A stretch of DNA of 64,000 nucleotides from Notolepis coatsorum (GCA_963971535.1 OZ020589.1:88018183-88082182), one strand, 5' to 3'; positions 11,690 through 22,718 are shown, counted from the stretch's first letter. The notes: a model not told the origin generated them from the letters alone. Made by a program: numbers and translations.

Positions 11690-12236
11690 TGAATGGGGCG
11701 AGATATTCAGCTGTCCAGTGCACAACAATGCTTGTTGTTGTTGAACAAGCCATAATACACTTCTTTTAAATCCAAAAGAAACGGGCAGTAACGTTAAAAC
11801 AGTCCATACCGTCGTTAGCTGGATCCAGCTACGGTAGAGTCAAGGTAGAATATACGGACTGCGATCATCCGGAAGGACCCTGCGTGCTTGGAAGATCGCT
11901 CGAAAACGCGACCGGCTTCCATCATATTACATCATATTTCAACGCACAGCGCGTTACGCACTGATAGGCGAAATATATTTGCTTGACCTATTTCATTGGC
12001 TGGGAGGACACAGCGATGAGTCTGCCCTGCGCGATATGTCTCGCCCAGCCCAGACAGTGACTTCCTGTGACTCACAAAATAATTATTTATATTTGATATA
12101 TTAACGTTATATTGTGCATTGGAAACACAAACATACATAAAATGAGTAAATATTATTCATTTTAAACATGTTTATTTTATTTCTAGGGTCTAAAATAAAA
12201 ATTAAATATTTTCTTCTTCTTCTGCTCTCTTTACCA
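11690..12236. other. Intronic sequence, no feature recognised
   Basis: This is non-repetitive sequence between the L1 tail and exchanger exon at 12310. It is moderately CpG-rich at 11880-12060. I see no ORF, RNA gene or element end. Confidence 0.5.
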
Positions 12237-12237
12237 G

Positions 12238-12292
12238 GTGGTGTGTAGTGTGTAGTGTGTAGGGTGTAGTGTGTAGTGTGTAGTGTGTAGTG
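12238..12292. repeat. GTGTAGT minisatellite, short
   Basis: About seven tandem GTGTAGT-type units lie 18 bp downstream (gene sense upstream side reversed) of the donor of exchanger exon 12310-12409. Confidence 0.8.
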
Positions 12293-12309
12293 AGGCAGGC
12301 TCTACGTAC

Positions 12310-12409
12310 CAGAGCTGACTGTCATGGCCTCCACAAACTGCTCCCTCCAGCTGTTGGTTCCGATCACCAAGGCCAGGTTGGTTTTCCTAATGAGCTTATC
12401 TACGGTGCT
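12310..12409 (-). CDS. slc8a1: Exchanger constitutive exon (end of the cytosolic loop)
   Basis: The exon is 100 nt, with acceptor CTCCCTCAG and donor GTACGT. It enters in phase 0 and leaves one base. It encodes STVDKLIRKTNLALVIGTN followed by SWREQFVEAMTVSS, almost identical to the NCX1 segment just before the second membrane block. A (TG)n run on the plus strand, (CA)n in the gene's sense, ends 88 bp upstream of the acceptor. The next exon should carry the remaining helices and the alpha-2 repeat and is not in the window. Confidence 0.93.
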
Positions 12410-12492
12410 CTGAGGGAGGAAGCACATGGTCAGGTGTTAGTTTGAAAACATTCACACAATGTGACATTATTCCATGAAAGAGCCTCAGGAGA

Positions 12493-12706
<214 letters not shown>

Positions 12707-13126
12707 AATGAATAATGAATAATGAATAATGAGGGGCTGGGTGTTGTCACTTAGCCAGCTAGCTGCACTAATGTCAGTTAGCCAGCTAGCTGCACTAATG
12801 GGGGTCATCCCTATGTTCCCCGGGTCCTATGTTTCTCGGGTTCTATGTTCCCCGCTTAAAAAAAAAAGGGGCCTATGTTCCCCCCTCCCGAAATAAAGGT
12901 TCTATGCTCCCCGGTCCCGCCCGCTCCCGAACAAAAAAAGGATGAAGTTACAAAGGGAAAAGGGCAAAAGCAATTACTCTTTGACAATGCTACAGCGCAC
13001 AATAAAAAGAAAAGATCCAGGCGGAATTAAATATGCCATAGGAGTAGAAGGGTTTTAAACTGACGTCAAATCGGAGCAAAACAAGCTGAATCCGCTTCAA
13101 GAAGACGCATGACATTGGGTATATAC

Positions 13127-13763
13127 TAGGGGTGTAACGGTACGTGTATTCGTCCCGCGAATTTACAGTACGGCCGTCACGGTGCGGTACGTGCAGGAAG
13201 GCACATTTACATTGGAACAGCTGCAGGGTCATTACAATTTTACAGTTTTCTTTCGTTTTCTTGTTCGCCCAATAACGTTAACCAAATGAAACCAATGGAA
13301 AGACACACACACACGTCGCCGACACACACACACGCGCCAACAAACACATTCTCCCCCGCCGGACTCACAGGCACAGCTCATCAAATAAAAAAAAGAAACA
13401 TACTTTTCCGGACAGATCATCTGAGCTCCTCTCCAGTTGAACTCCTACTGTGTTTAAATCCAAATAATCCTCTGCCATTGTTGTAATATGTCATCTGTTC
13501 TCTAGTATTCAGTCTCGTCGTGAAGTTAAATTCTCTCTAGAAGTGAAACTGAAACTTCACAAGGATAAATTGTTAAAGGGGCAGTAGGCAAGTTATTATA
13601 GTTACATAAATATAATATATAAATTCAAAAATTCAAAAAAGAATTATATTAATAATAATTATTATAAATATTTTTTTTCTGTTGTACCAAACTCGTACCG
13701 AACCGTGACCCCAATACCGAGGTACGTACTGAACCGTGGCTTCTGTATACCGTTACACCCCTA
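13127..13763. mobile_element. hAT-type MITE (TAGGGGTGTAACGGTA ends)
   Basis: TIRs TAGGGGTGTAACGGTAC and its inverse bound a 637-bp non-coding element. A perfect 8-bp target duplication GTATATAC is at 13119-13126 and 13764-13771. It is nested in the 12799-15608 element. CA-rich and AT-rich filler lies inside. Confidence 0.9.
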
Positions 13764-14149
13764 GTATATACTAATTACAACAAGACATTAATTAATTGCA
13801 TTGTTACTGTTCACATGTGTCGTGCCGTCATATTTAAGTAAGGATAGTTTGAAAACTTTGAATGACACTTCAGCACCAAGGCGCTGTCCACCGAAGTTAT
13901 TATACTTCAAAGCACTACTGCTATGGATAAAACAAGGTATAATAAGGATGTTTTAGGTGGTGGTAGTTTCTGTGTTAGGACATTATAGCTGAAATATATA
14001 GCCTAGCTATAGTCGGTCTGATATATATTAGAGAAAACCTCAAACCTCAAAATTTTTAGAAACACGCTTTATATTAACTTAATAAATAAACAAAAACGAA
14101 AAATCTACTTATGTCAACGAAAATGTCCAGTAGGCCTAACTAAATAACA

Positions 14150-14582
14150 TACACCAAATCCCGCATCACCTACAAAACCCTCCTGCTCACCTACAAATCC
14201 CTTCACGCTCTGGCACCTCAGTACCTCACTGACCTCCTCCACCCCTACACTCAGTCACGGTCCCTGCGATCCACTGACACTGGTCAGCTCTCCATCCCCC
14301 GAACCAGGCTGCGGACCTTCGGGGACAGAGCTTTCAGTGTGGCACCCTCTGGAATTCCCTCCCCGCAGAACTCTGCACCGCCCCAACTCTGGACTCATTA
14401 AAAAAACTGCTCAAAACCCACCTCTTCAACTTGGCCTTTAACCCCTAATTTCTCTATTTATATTTATATGTTGTGTCTGTCCACTATGTTTGTTACTTTG
14501 TTATTTTTTCCCCCTATTTAAAGCGACCTTGGGTCTCTTGAAAGGCGCTATATGAAATGAAGCTATTATTATTATTATTATT
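14150..14582 (+). mobile_element. L2-like LINE 3' fragment
   Basis: Plus-strand remnant of an RT C terminus (SRITYKTLLLTYKSLHALA-like, PQYLTDLLHPYTQS, a Trp-less frameshifted segment at 14340), then a short 3' UTR with GAAAGGCGCTATATGAAATG and an (ATT)n tail. The frame breaks after FSV at about 14342. Confidence 0.8.
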
Positions 14583-14590
14583 ATTATTAC

Positions 14591-15329
14591 TAGTGCTGTC
14601 AGGCGATTAAAAAAATTTATCTAATTAATTACAGGATTTGTAATTAATTAATCTAATTAATTGCATTTTAATCGCATAACCATTTTATGCCTGATATTCT
14701 ATATTATATAATCATATTTCAAATTGCATGTGTCCGGATGGCAGAATTCAGTACTGTATCTACAAAACCTTCTGTTTAATCATCTTCCATCTATTAATTT
14801 GCTTAGATTTTTCAGGTCTGGTCAATTTGAGCATGGTGTTATTCATAGTCAAAGATACAAAAAAATGTATTGATATTCTCATTTGGTTCATTACAATTTA
14901 CTCAAAATAAAATTTTCATTCAATCAATCACCGCGCAGATTGATTGATTGAATGAAAATGTTATTAACAGATTGCAGAATGGGTACAATACAGTACGGCA
15001 CACAATTGTTAAGGGGATGCAGACCCCTTGCACCGTGCAATCCATTCTTTGTGGATCTAGCCCACAGTATTTCTGACACTGGGAATACATTCCCTGAGAT
15101 TCATAGATGTCCCTAGAATCAGATACCAAGAACATGCAAATGGACCATATTAAAAAATAAAAAGTCTGTAAATGTGTATTCTACATTCTTATGGAATGAA
15201 TGAGATACAAAAAAAATATTATTAAAAAAAAAACTTTTTTGTTGTAATTAATTTTGAGTTAATTTTCATAACGCGATATTTTGCTGTGTAATTAATTAAT
15301 CTAATTAACGTGATAAACTGACAGCCCTA
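14591..15329. mobile_element. hAT-type MITE (TAGTGCTGTCAGGCGATTAA ends)
   Basis: TIRs TAGTGCTGTCAGGCGATTA and the inverse of TAGGGCTGTCAGTTTATCA bound a 739-bp non-coding element, with a perfect 8-bp target duplication ATTATTAC (14583-14590, 15330-15337). Related relics occur at 32495-33800 and 34700-37074. Confidence 0.9.
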
Positions 15330-15608
15330 ATTATTACACCATCACACAACTCTGTCGCTTTTTCGGGAGTAGCAGGGAACATAGAACCTTTTTTTAGTCG
15401 CAACGTGTACGTTTGAGAACACTACCGTAATGACAGAGAAATGAAGAAAGCTGACATGGTCGGCCCTCACACAACTCTGTCGCTTTTTCGGGAGCGGGTA
15501 GCGGGAGTGGGGAATATAGAACCCGGGGAACATAGGACCTTTTTTATCGCAAGCGGGGAACATAGAACCCGGTGAACATAGGACCTGGGGAACATAGACA
15601 TGCTCCCA

Positions 15609-15765
15609 ACTAATGTCAGTTAGCCAGCTAGCTGCACTAATGTCAGTTAGTTAGCTAGCTGCACTAATGTCAGTTAGCTAGCTAGCTGCACTAATGTCAG
15701 CTAGCTAGCTAGCTGTGCTAATGTCAGTTAGCTATCTAGCTGCACTAATGTCAGTTAGTTGCCAG
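15609..15765. repeat. AGCTAGCTGCACTAATGTCAG-type minisatellite
   Basis: Five to six units of about 29 bp with the palindromic core AGCTAGCT. Two further units lie on the other side of the inserted element (12750-12798). Confidence 0.85.
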
Positions 15766-15834
15766 TGCGGTACTACTGACGTTAGCGTTGCCAAAGACTG
15801 GACGGCAATGACTAGAAGACATCCATGAAGGCTG

Positions 15835-16390
15835 CCTCTGACTGCAGAGGCTGAGTGGATTCACATTACAGGCAGCAGAGGCTGAGTGACAGCAGAGGCT
15901 GAGTGGATTCACATTACAGCAGAGGCTGAGTGGATCCACATTACAGCAGAGGCTGAGTGGATCCACATTACAGCAGGCTGCCTCAGAGGCTGAGTGGATC
16001 CACATTACAGCAGGCTGCCTCAGAGGCTGAGTGGATCCACATTACAGCATGCTGCCTCAGAGGCTGAGTGGATCCACATTACAGCACGCTGCCTCAGAGG
16101 CTGAGTGGATCCACATTACAGCAGGCTGCCTCAGAGGCTGAGTGGATCCACATTACAGCAGGCTGCCTCAGAGGCTGAGTGGATCCACATTACGGATCCA
16201 CATTACAGCAGGCTGCCTCAGAGGCTGAGTGGATCCACATTACAGCAGGCTGCCTCAGAGGCTGAGTGGATTCACATTACAGCAGGCTGCCTCAGAGGCT
16301 GAGTGGATCCACATTACAGCAGGCTGCCTCAGAGGCTGAGTGGATCCACATTACAGCAGGCTGCCCCTGACTGGAGAGGCTGAGTGGATT
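15835..16390. repeat. 37-bp minisatellite (GAGGCTGAGTGGATCCACAT...)
   Basis: About 14 tandem units; the consensus is 37 bp, with shorter 26-27-bp variants at the left end (15850-15970). Each unit has a BamHI-like GGATCC. It lies 0.4 kb downstream of the exchanger exon at 16754 in gene sense. Confidence 0.93.
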
Positions 16391-16481
16391 CTAAACCTAA
16401 ATGATGTCACGGCAGCTCTGACTGCTTGCCATTGTTTCGGCAGTGGTCCCATTTGTTTGCTGTAATTATACCAAGGTATCA

Positions 16482-16714
16482 CAACCAATTTGACAGCGAT
16501 TGGAGGAGGTAGAGCGGTCATCTGGTAGTCGGAAGGTTCCTGGTTCGATTCCAGCTTCTACTGTAGAGTGTGTCGGAGTGTCCCTGAGCAAAACACTTAA
16601 CCATTCCTGATGAGCAGGTCGGCACCTTGCACGGAGTGAATGGGTGAATGTGAGGCATAAATTGTAAACCGCTTTGGGGAAAAAAGCGCTATATAAAGGC
16701 AGTCCATTTACCAC
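16482..16714 (+). mobile_element. tRNA-derived SINE, plus strand
   Basis: The head has a tRNA-like A box (AGAGCGGTCATCTGGTAG) and B box GGTTCGATTCC at 16542-16552. The body has the usual TGAGCAAAACACTTAACC and the tail GCGCTATATAAAGGCAGTCC. A copy of a related SINE lies inverted at 58325-58572. Confidence 0.8.
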
Positions 16715-16753
16715 TTGATATATTTTGTTGAAGCTTTAAACCGAAGAACCTAC

Positions 16754-16881
16754 CTTGAATTCGTACGACTCTTCGATGGTGACCACCAGCTTGACATGCT
16801 CGCCCAGAGTGGGGCGTCCCATCTCTGCGACACGCATCTCGTCACTCTCCTTCTTAGTGAAGGAGTCCACGTCAGCCGTCT
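16754..16881 (-). CDS. slc8a1: Exchanger constitutive exon after the cassettes (end of CBD2 and link to membrane domain)
   Basis: The exon is 128 nt, with acceptor CTCTCCATCAG and donor GTAGGT. It starts with two bases that complete the codon begun by the G of exon E (or of A, B, C or D) and ends on a codon boundary. It encodes ETADVDSFTKKESDEMRV, then AEMGRPTLGEHVKL, then EESYEFK. This matches the RIAEMGRPILGEH...EESYEFK segment of NCX1. The first 26 nt of the exon and its acceptor are duplicated 1534 bp away at 18390-18415. Confidence 0.92.
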
Positions 16882-17590
16882 CTGATGGAGAGGGAGTGAC
16901 GGGTGCGGAGAAGAGAGTTGGTCAGTGCTCAACACCATTACTGTCCTGAACAAGTCATAGAGGTAAATTAAAGCACCTTCCATTGAGATGACTGAACAGT
17001 AGGCGATTATTAATAAAGCAATATCACTATGGGTGTAAATGGGATACATGGTTGGTGTAACAGCATATTCTTAATTTAGTATTACATTATTGGTCACAAT
17101 CCTGAGCTAGTGGAGTCACATTTGAAAGTAATCTCCCCAAAGCTGCTGTTAAATACTTAAAGGTAGAATCTGTAATACATTTGAAAGTAATCTCCCCAAA
17201 GCTGCTGTTAAATACTTAAAGGTAGAATCTGTAATACTATAACAGTCAAACAGCGACCTCTAGGCAAAGGTTTTAGTTTGATGTGTGAGTGGTTAGGGGA
17301 GGTCTGGAGAAATGCACAGTATAATAAGTAACTACCAGTATATCTGATATATTTTGCATAGATGTCACTATTTGACGGTATTACATATTCTACCTTTAAA
17401 GATGCTGTGTAAGATCTGCATTTGGAACGAGGACCATGTAGACTCAAAATCTAAAGATAAATAGGTGATTAAGACAAACCAATACAGTAGGCTGTTAGTG
17501 ACCCTTCTAAGGAACAGGGGAAGACATTCAAGTGAGATTAATCCCACAAACAACATACATTATTTTCTGTATACCGTATACTTATTCTTA

Positions 17591-17591
<1 letters not shown>

Positions 17592-17660
<69 letters not shown>
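17592..17660. repeat. (AT)n microsatellite, copy 1
   Basis: A perfect AT run of about 69 bp inside duplication copy 1. Confidence 0.95.
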
Positions 17661-17662
<2 letters not shown>

Positions 17663-18040
17663 ACATCTGTCTGTACATACCTGCATATAATCCTTTTTAC
17701 ATACCTGTAGATATCTATACATATCCCTTGCCTACTCTTACTAGTTACGCTGCAGACCAGTATGATTTACTACCATAGTGTCTTTATACCTGTATCACTG
17801 TACATATAAATACTACAACTCTGTACATACATCTGCATCTTAGCACTATTACTCAGTAGTATTCATTTATATATATATTATATCCAGTTTAATCACCTGT
17901 ACATTTTCAATCACAATTGCACTTTGCTGTTACATTTGCACTCTGGTTGGATGCCAAACTTATTTTCGTTGTACTGTACTTGTGCTGCATGATGACAATA
18001 CGTCATCTAAATTTGAATCTAATGTAATTGATTGATTGAT
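17661..18040 (+). mobile_element. LINE 3' UTR-like fragment (also in copy 2 at 19215-19600)
   Basis: Low-coding, T/A-rich sequence ending in TTTTCGTTGTACTGTACTTG, TGCATGATGACAATACGTC and ATCTAATCTAATG-like tails, resembling 3' ends of fish LINEs. No RT remnant is seen upstream. Confidence 0.5.
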
Positions 18041-18389
18041 TTTATTGATGGATTAAAAACACACAACAAGGATCTAATGTACTGTAATCTAATGTATGCT
18101 GCAGCTGCCCCGAGCAAACAGAGTGTGAGGACCTTCGGGAACGGTGAGGTCATAAATGAAGCTGATACTGGACTTCTTAGTCCCAAGAAGGAACATCCCT
18201 GTCAGACCATGTGTGAGTCATGCAGCCTGTGTTCAGCAACACAGGGAGGTCAGGACTGATTAGAAATCGGATGTGTCCTAATGAGACATACGGTGGTGGT
18301 GGGGGGTGGAGGAGACGTGGGCGAGTGGAGGAGAGAGAGAGAGAGGGTGGACGAGAGAGAGAGAGAGTGGAGGAGAGAGAGAGAGAAGG

Positions 18390-18415
18390 AGTGAAGGAGT
18401 CCACGTCAGCCGTCT
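18390..18415 (-). pseudogene. Truncated copy of exchanger exon start with intact acceptor
   Basis: The first 26 nt of exon 16754-16881, with its complete upstream acceptor (CTCTCCATCAG), recur here, but the sequence then runs into CT-rich DNA with no matching donor. If the acceptor were used, translation would leave the normal frame unless a cryptic donor followed. Confidence 0.85.
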
Positions 18416-19124
18416 CTGATGGAGAGGGAGTGACGGGTGCGGAGAAGAGAGTTGGTCAGTGCTCAACACCATTACTGTCCTGAACAAGTCATAGAGGTAA
18501 ATTAAAGCACCTTCCATTGAGATGACTGAACAGTAGGCGATTATTAATAAAGCAATATCACTATGGGTGTAAATGGGATACATGGTTGGTGTAACAGCAT
18601 ATTCTTAATTTAGTATTACATTATTGGTCACAATCCTGAGCTAGTGGAGTCACATTTGAAAGTAATCTCCCCAAAGCTGCTGTTAAATACTTAAAGGTAG
18701 AATCTGTAATACATTTGAAAGTAATCTCCCCAAAGCTGCTGTTAAATACTTAAAGGTAGAATCTGTAATACTATAACAGTCAAACAGCGACCTCTAGGCA
18801 AAGGTTTTAGTTTGATGTGTGAGTGGTTAGGGGAGGTCTGGAGAAATGCACAGTATAATAAGTAACTACCAGTATATCTGATATATTTTGCATAGATGTC
18901 ACTATTTGACGGTATTACATATTCTACCTTTAAAGATGCTGTGTAAGATCTGCATTTGGAACGAGGACCATGTAGACTCAAAATCTAAAGATAAATAGGT
19001 GATTAAGACAAACCAATACAGTAGGCTGTTAGTGACCCTTCTAAGGAACAGGGGAAGACATTCAAGTGAGATTAATCCCACAAACAACATACATTATTTT
19101 CTGTATACCGTATACTTATTCTTA

Positions 19125-19126
<2 letters not shown>

Positions 19127-19214
<88 letters not shown>
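19127..19214. repeat. (AT)n microsatellite, copy 2
   Basis: An AT run of about 88 bp, the only clear length difference between the two duplication copies. Confidence 0.95.
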
Positions 19215-19216
<2 letters not shown>

Positions 19217-19859
19217 ACATCTGTCTGTACATACCTGCATATAATCCTTTTTACATACCTGTAGATATCTATACATATCCCTTGCCTACTCTTACTAGTT
19301 ACGCTGCAGACCAGTATGATTTACTACCATAGTGTCTTTATACCTGTATCACTGTACATATAAATACTACAACTCTGTACATACATCTGCATCTTAGCAC
19401 TATTACTCAGTAGTATTCATTTATATATATATTATATCCAGTTTAATCACCTGTACATTTTCAATCACAATTGCACTTTGCTGTTACATTTGCACTCTGG
19501 TTGGATGCCAAACTTATTTTCGTTGTACTGTACTTGTGCTGCATGATGACAATACGTCATCTAAATTTGAATCTAATGTAATTGATTGATTGATTTTATT
19601 GATGGATTAAAAACACACAACAAGGATCTAATGTACTGTAATCTAATGTATGCTGCAGCTGCCCCGAGCAAACAGAGTGTGAGGACCTTCGGGAACGGTG
19701 AGGTCATAAATGAAGCTGATACTGGACTTCTTAGTCCCAAGAAGGAACATCCCTGTCAGACCATGTGTGAGTCATGCAGCCTGTGTTCAGCAACACAGGG
19801 AGGTCAGGACTGATTAGAAATCGGATGTGTCCTAATGAGACATACGGTGGTGGTGGGGG

Positions 19860-20512
19860 GTGGAGGAGACGTGGGCGAGTGGAGGAGAGAGAGAGAGAGG
19901 GTGGACGAGAGAGAGAGAGAGTGGAGGAGAGAGAGAGATAGAGAGAGAGGGTGGACGAGAGAGAGAGAGTGGAGGAGAGAGAGAGTGGAGAGAGAGCGGA
20001 GGAGAGAGGGAGAGAGAGCAGAGGAGAGAGAGAGAGCGGAGGAGAGAGAGAGGGAGAGAGATTGGAGGAGAGAGCGGAGGAGAGAGAGAGCAGAGGAGAT
20101 AGAGAGAGAGAGAGCAGAGGAGAGAGAGAGTGGAGGAGAGAGAGAGTAGAGTAGAGAGAGAGAGAGGGAGAGAGAGCAGAGGAGAGAGTGGAGGAGAGAG
20201 CAGAGGAGAGAGAGCGGAGGAGAGAGAAAGGCGGAGGAGAGAGAGCAGAGGAGAGGGAGAGAGAGAGCGGAGGAGAGAGCGGAGAGAGAGCAGAGGAGAG
20301 AGAGCAGAGGGGAGAGAGCGGAGGAGAGAGAGAGAGAGAGTGGAGGAGGGGAGATGGAGAGATCAGAGGAGAGAGAGAGAGCGTGGGAGAGCGGAGGAGA
20401 GAGAGCAGAGGAGAGAGAGAGCGGAGGAGAGAGAGAGCGGAGGAGAGAGAAGGAGAGAGAGAGAGGAGAGCGGAGGAGAGGGGGAGAGAGCGGAGGAGAG
20501 AGAGATGTGGAA
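19860..20512. repeat. Polypurine tract, GAGAGAG/GGAGGAGAGAGCGGA repeats
   Basis: About 650 bp of almost pure purine on the plus strand, with irregular GAGAGCGGAGGA units. The exchanger pre-mRNA would carry it as a polypyrimidine (CU) tract starting about 160 nt after the donor of exon E. The long Ser/Leu-rich and Glu/Arg-rich open frames here are by-products of the repeat. Confidence 0.95.
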
Positions 20513-20670
20513 AATAAGGAGTAATAATGTGGAGAAGGAATTAAATGGAATGCATGCGAGAGAAATAAAGGAGGATATGTATATATAGAGAGAGGACATG
20601 AAGAGATGGAGTATATATATATATGAAAAGAAACAGAAGGATGAAGAGATTGGTCGGGAGGCATGCATAC

Positions 20671-20739
20671 CTGTGATCTTGATGACGGAGGAGGGGACGG
20701 GGTTATCTCTGCCCTGCACCTTCCGGTACACATCCCTGC
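20671..20739 (-). CDS. slc8a1: Exchanger cassette exon E (69 nt)
   Basis: The exon is 69 nt, with acceptor CCCTCAG and donor GTATGC, and both borders are phase 1. It encodes GRDVYRKVQGRDNPVPSS followed by VIKIT, resembling the FRKVHAREHP...STVITI stretch of NCX1 exon E. It is a multiple of three, so it can be skipped without frameshift. A polypurine/polypyrimidine block (19.88-20.51 kb) begins about 160 bp downstream in the gene's sense. Confidence 0.85.
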
Positions 20740-20889
20740 CTGAGGGAGCAAGTTTGAAGCAGTTCAATACAAAAAATAAAAGCCACCTGCCCAGATATAT
20801 ATTTTCCTGGCAGTCAAAAAAACGCTATGCTTTGATTTGAATCCATTTTTAGGCACAATCCGTGATCCATGATGTATATAAAACAGCGA

Positions 20890-21145
20890 GGAGTAACGCG
20901 TGGGAGGCTCACGCTGCCCCCGTTGCTTCCTGATTCTGCTGTACAGGCGCACCAACCGACCTGTAGGAGTCGCTGTCCACAATGTCCGATCCTCACCCAC
21001 CGGCTTTCCCACCCCCTAATACTGCCAATTGTATTAGTATGAACGACCAGCCAAGCCGGAAGCAACGCCGAGAGCTGGGCTCGAACCCAGCATATCCTGC
21101 GTTAGTGGCGAGCGCCTTGCCCACTGCGCCACTTAGCCGCCCTAC
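20890..21145 (-). mobile_element. tRNA-derived SINE, minus strand (family S2)
   Basis: Read on the minus strand, the head GGGCGGCTAAGTGGCGCAGT holds the A box and GGTTCGAGCCC the B box (near 21085). The body (CCGACCTGTAGGAGTCGCTG on plus) recurs at 48835-49287 and 52330-52804, where longer 3' parts are kept. The copy here is shortened. Confidence 0.82.
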
Positions 21146-21540
21146 AAATCTACATTTTCCTATTACTTTTTAAATAACTCAATTTTGAAAAGATCTAAAG
21201 ATTTTTTTTAAAGAAATCATATTCAACTGGGGTACAGTACCTCCCCTTAAAGGTATAGTTCAGATGTTTGTACATTAAGTTGTACATGTATGAATTACTT
21301 GCTAGTAGTATACTGTAGTTGATGCAATGGCGAGTCTCGTGAATGGAGCCCTGGCCTGGTTCCAAGAGAACCAGGAAGCTTCAGAAGGGCAGCAAACAGG
21401 GTTAGGAGACAAAGAAGTGTTAATCCACAACACAACATGCAGGCAAACGTTTTAACCATCCACAACTGAAAATTGTGGTCCTCCAGCATTTTCTATGCTG
21501 CAGATCGACACCATGTGTTGGAACTAGCCCCATTGCCACG
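21146..21540. other. Intronic sequence, no feature recognised
   Basis: Unique-looking AT-rich sequence between a SINE and the 36-bp minisatellite, with no ORF or element ends seen. Confidence 0.45.
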
Positions 21541-22190
21541 TAGTTACTACACTCTGGGGCTGGTTACAACATGAATCAGTTACTACACTCTGGGGCTGGT
21601 TCCACCATGAATCAGTTACTACACTCTGGCGCTGGTTCTACCATGAATCAGTTACTACACTCTGGCGCTGGTTCCACCATGAATCAGTTACTACACTCTG
21701 GCGCTGGTTCCACCATGAATCAGTTACTACACTCTGGCGCTGGTTCCACCATGAATCAGTTACTACACTCTGGCGCTGGTTCCACCATGAATCAGTTACT
21801 ACACTCTGGCGCTGGTTCCACCATGAATCAGTTACTACACTCTGGCGCTGGTTCCACCATGAATCAGTTACTACACTCTGGCGCTGGTTACAACATGAAT
21901 CAGTTACTACACTCTGGGGCTGGTTCCACCATGAATCAGTTACTACACTCTGGCGCTGGTTCCAACATGAATCAGTTACTACACTCTGGGGCTGGTTCCA
22001 ACATGAATCAGTTACTACACTCTGGGGCTGGTTCCAACATGAATCAGTTACTACGCTCTGGGGTTGGTTCCAACACGAATCAGTTACTACGCTCGGGGGC
22101 TGGTTCCAACATGAATCAGTTACTACGCTCTGGGCTGGTTACAACATGAATCAGTTACTACACTCTGGGGCTGGTTACAACATGAACAGT
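21541..22190. repeat. 36-bp minisatellite (CTACACTCTGGCGCTGGTTC...)
   Basis: About 18 tandem 36-bp units, more uniform in the centre and mutated at the right end. As the unit is a multiple of three, it is open as MNQLLHSGAGST repeats (21571-22149). This is not a gene. Confidence 0.95.
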
Positions 22191-22700
22191 GGTGTCGGTG
22201 TATGTATGTTTCATTTTCTTTTCATTCCTTATAAAGTATGTACATTAAAAGAAAATGTCAATAAACACATTATAGAAAATAAAATAGACAACTAGCAATG
22301 TATGTCATACCCCTTAATGTCCAAAAATCTCAGAATGATCCCTTTAAAAGTGTGTCACTGATGGACATAATGCTCTTGTAAATCAGTGCGGCGTCTGAAG
22401 GTTTGATGATGTTCCTTTACGACCATCAGCGCTTGAATCAGTGGATGAAGAGGCTTATCATTAGTGGGTCACAAAAATAAAAATAAATGTTTTAATCCCA
22501 CAAACACATCATACCATCTCTGTTAATAACAACAAACGTTGCTTTAAATGTCAATTGTTTAAAAGCAAACGCTCACAACACACTTACCATAACTTCTTTT
22601 GTCTATTGGGAATTCATAAGAACGATGAATTAGTTGGAATTCACCAGTCATCATTAGGCCTAATTGTTTTCTGAATAAAGCATGGTGTGCAATAAAAATA
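22191..22700. other. Intronic sequence next to exon D, no feature recognised
   Basis: AT-rich, no ORF of interest. In the gene's sense this follows the exon D donor. Confidence 0.4.
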
Positions 22701-22718
22701 CACAGCGTCATACAATAC

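Larger units (their letters stand above)
12799..15608. mobile_element. Unclassified terminal-inverted-repeat element with iterated TATGTTCCCC ends
   Basis: The left end (TGGGGGTCATCCCTATG, then TTCCCC) is inverted at the right end (GGGGAACATAGACATG, then CTCCCA). ACTAA flanks both sides (12794-12798 and 15609-15613). The left 110 bp hold several copies of CTATGTTCCCCGGGTC-like units; the right 130 bp hold the inverse, GGGGAACATAGAACCC. The interior carries two nested hAT MITEs and an L2 fragment, so the original element was about 1.0 kb. No coding sequence for a transposase is visible. The flanking AGCTAGCTGCACTAATG minisatellite occurs on both sides, confirming that the element inserted into it. 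Confidence 0.72.
16856..18389. repeat. Tandem duplication, copy 1 (1534 bp)
   Basis: This direct repeat is followed immediately by copy 2. It contains the first 26 nt of the exchanger exon and its acceptor, an internal 60-bp direct repeat (17110-17236), an (AT)n tract, a LINE-like 3' UTR and the start of the GA-rich block. Sampled alignments show the copies identical apart from AT-tract length. Confidence 0.93.
18390..19938. repeat. Tandem duplication, copy 2
   Basis: The offset from copy 1 is 1534 bp before the AT tract and 1554 bp after it, because the AT run is 20 bp longer here. The left border cuts the exchanger exon copy after 26 nt (18390-18415); the right border lies in GAGA repeats. 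The similarity implies a very recent event or an assembly artefact. Confidence 0.93.

Noticed and set aside
18100..18200. Candidate exon F within the duplicated segment (CAGCTTCATTTATGACC on minus)
   Set aside because: The acceptor-like CAG is followed by a sequence without the expected EYDD-type residues and lacks a GTAAG-type donor. Exon F remains unidentified.
19804..20751. 315-codon Ser/Leu-rich minus-strand frame and several Glu/Arg-rich plus-strand frames
   Set aside because: They arise from the polypurine repeat; no domain, start context or splice logic. The only real coding part is exon E at 20671-20739.
21571..22149. 192-codon MNQLLHSGAGST repeat protein
   Set aside because: It is the translation of a 36-bp minisatellite, with unit length a multiple of three; no gene context.
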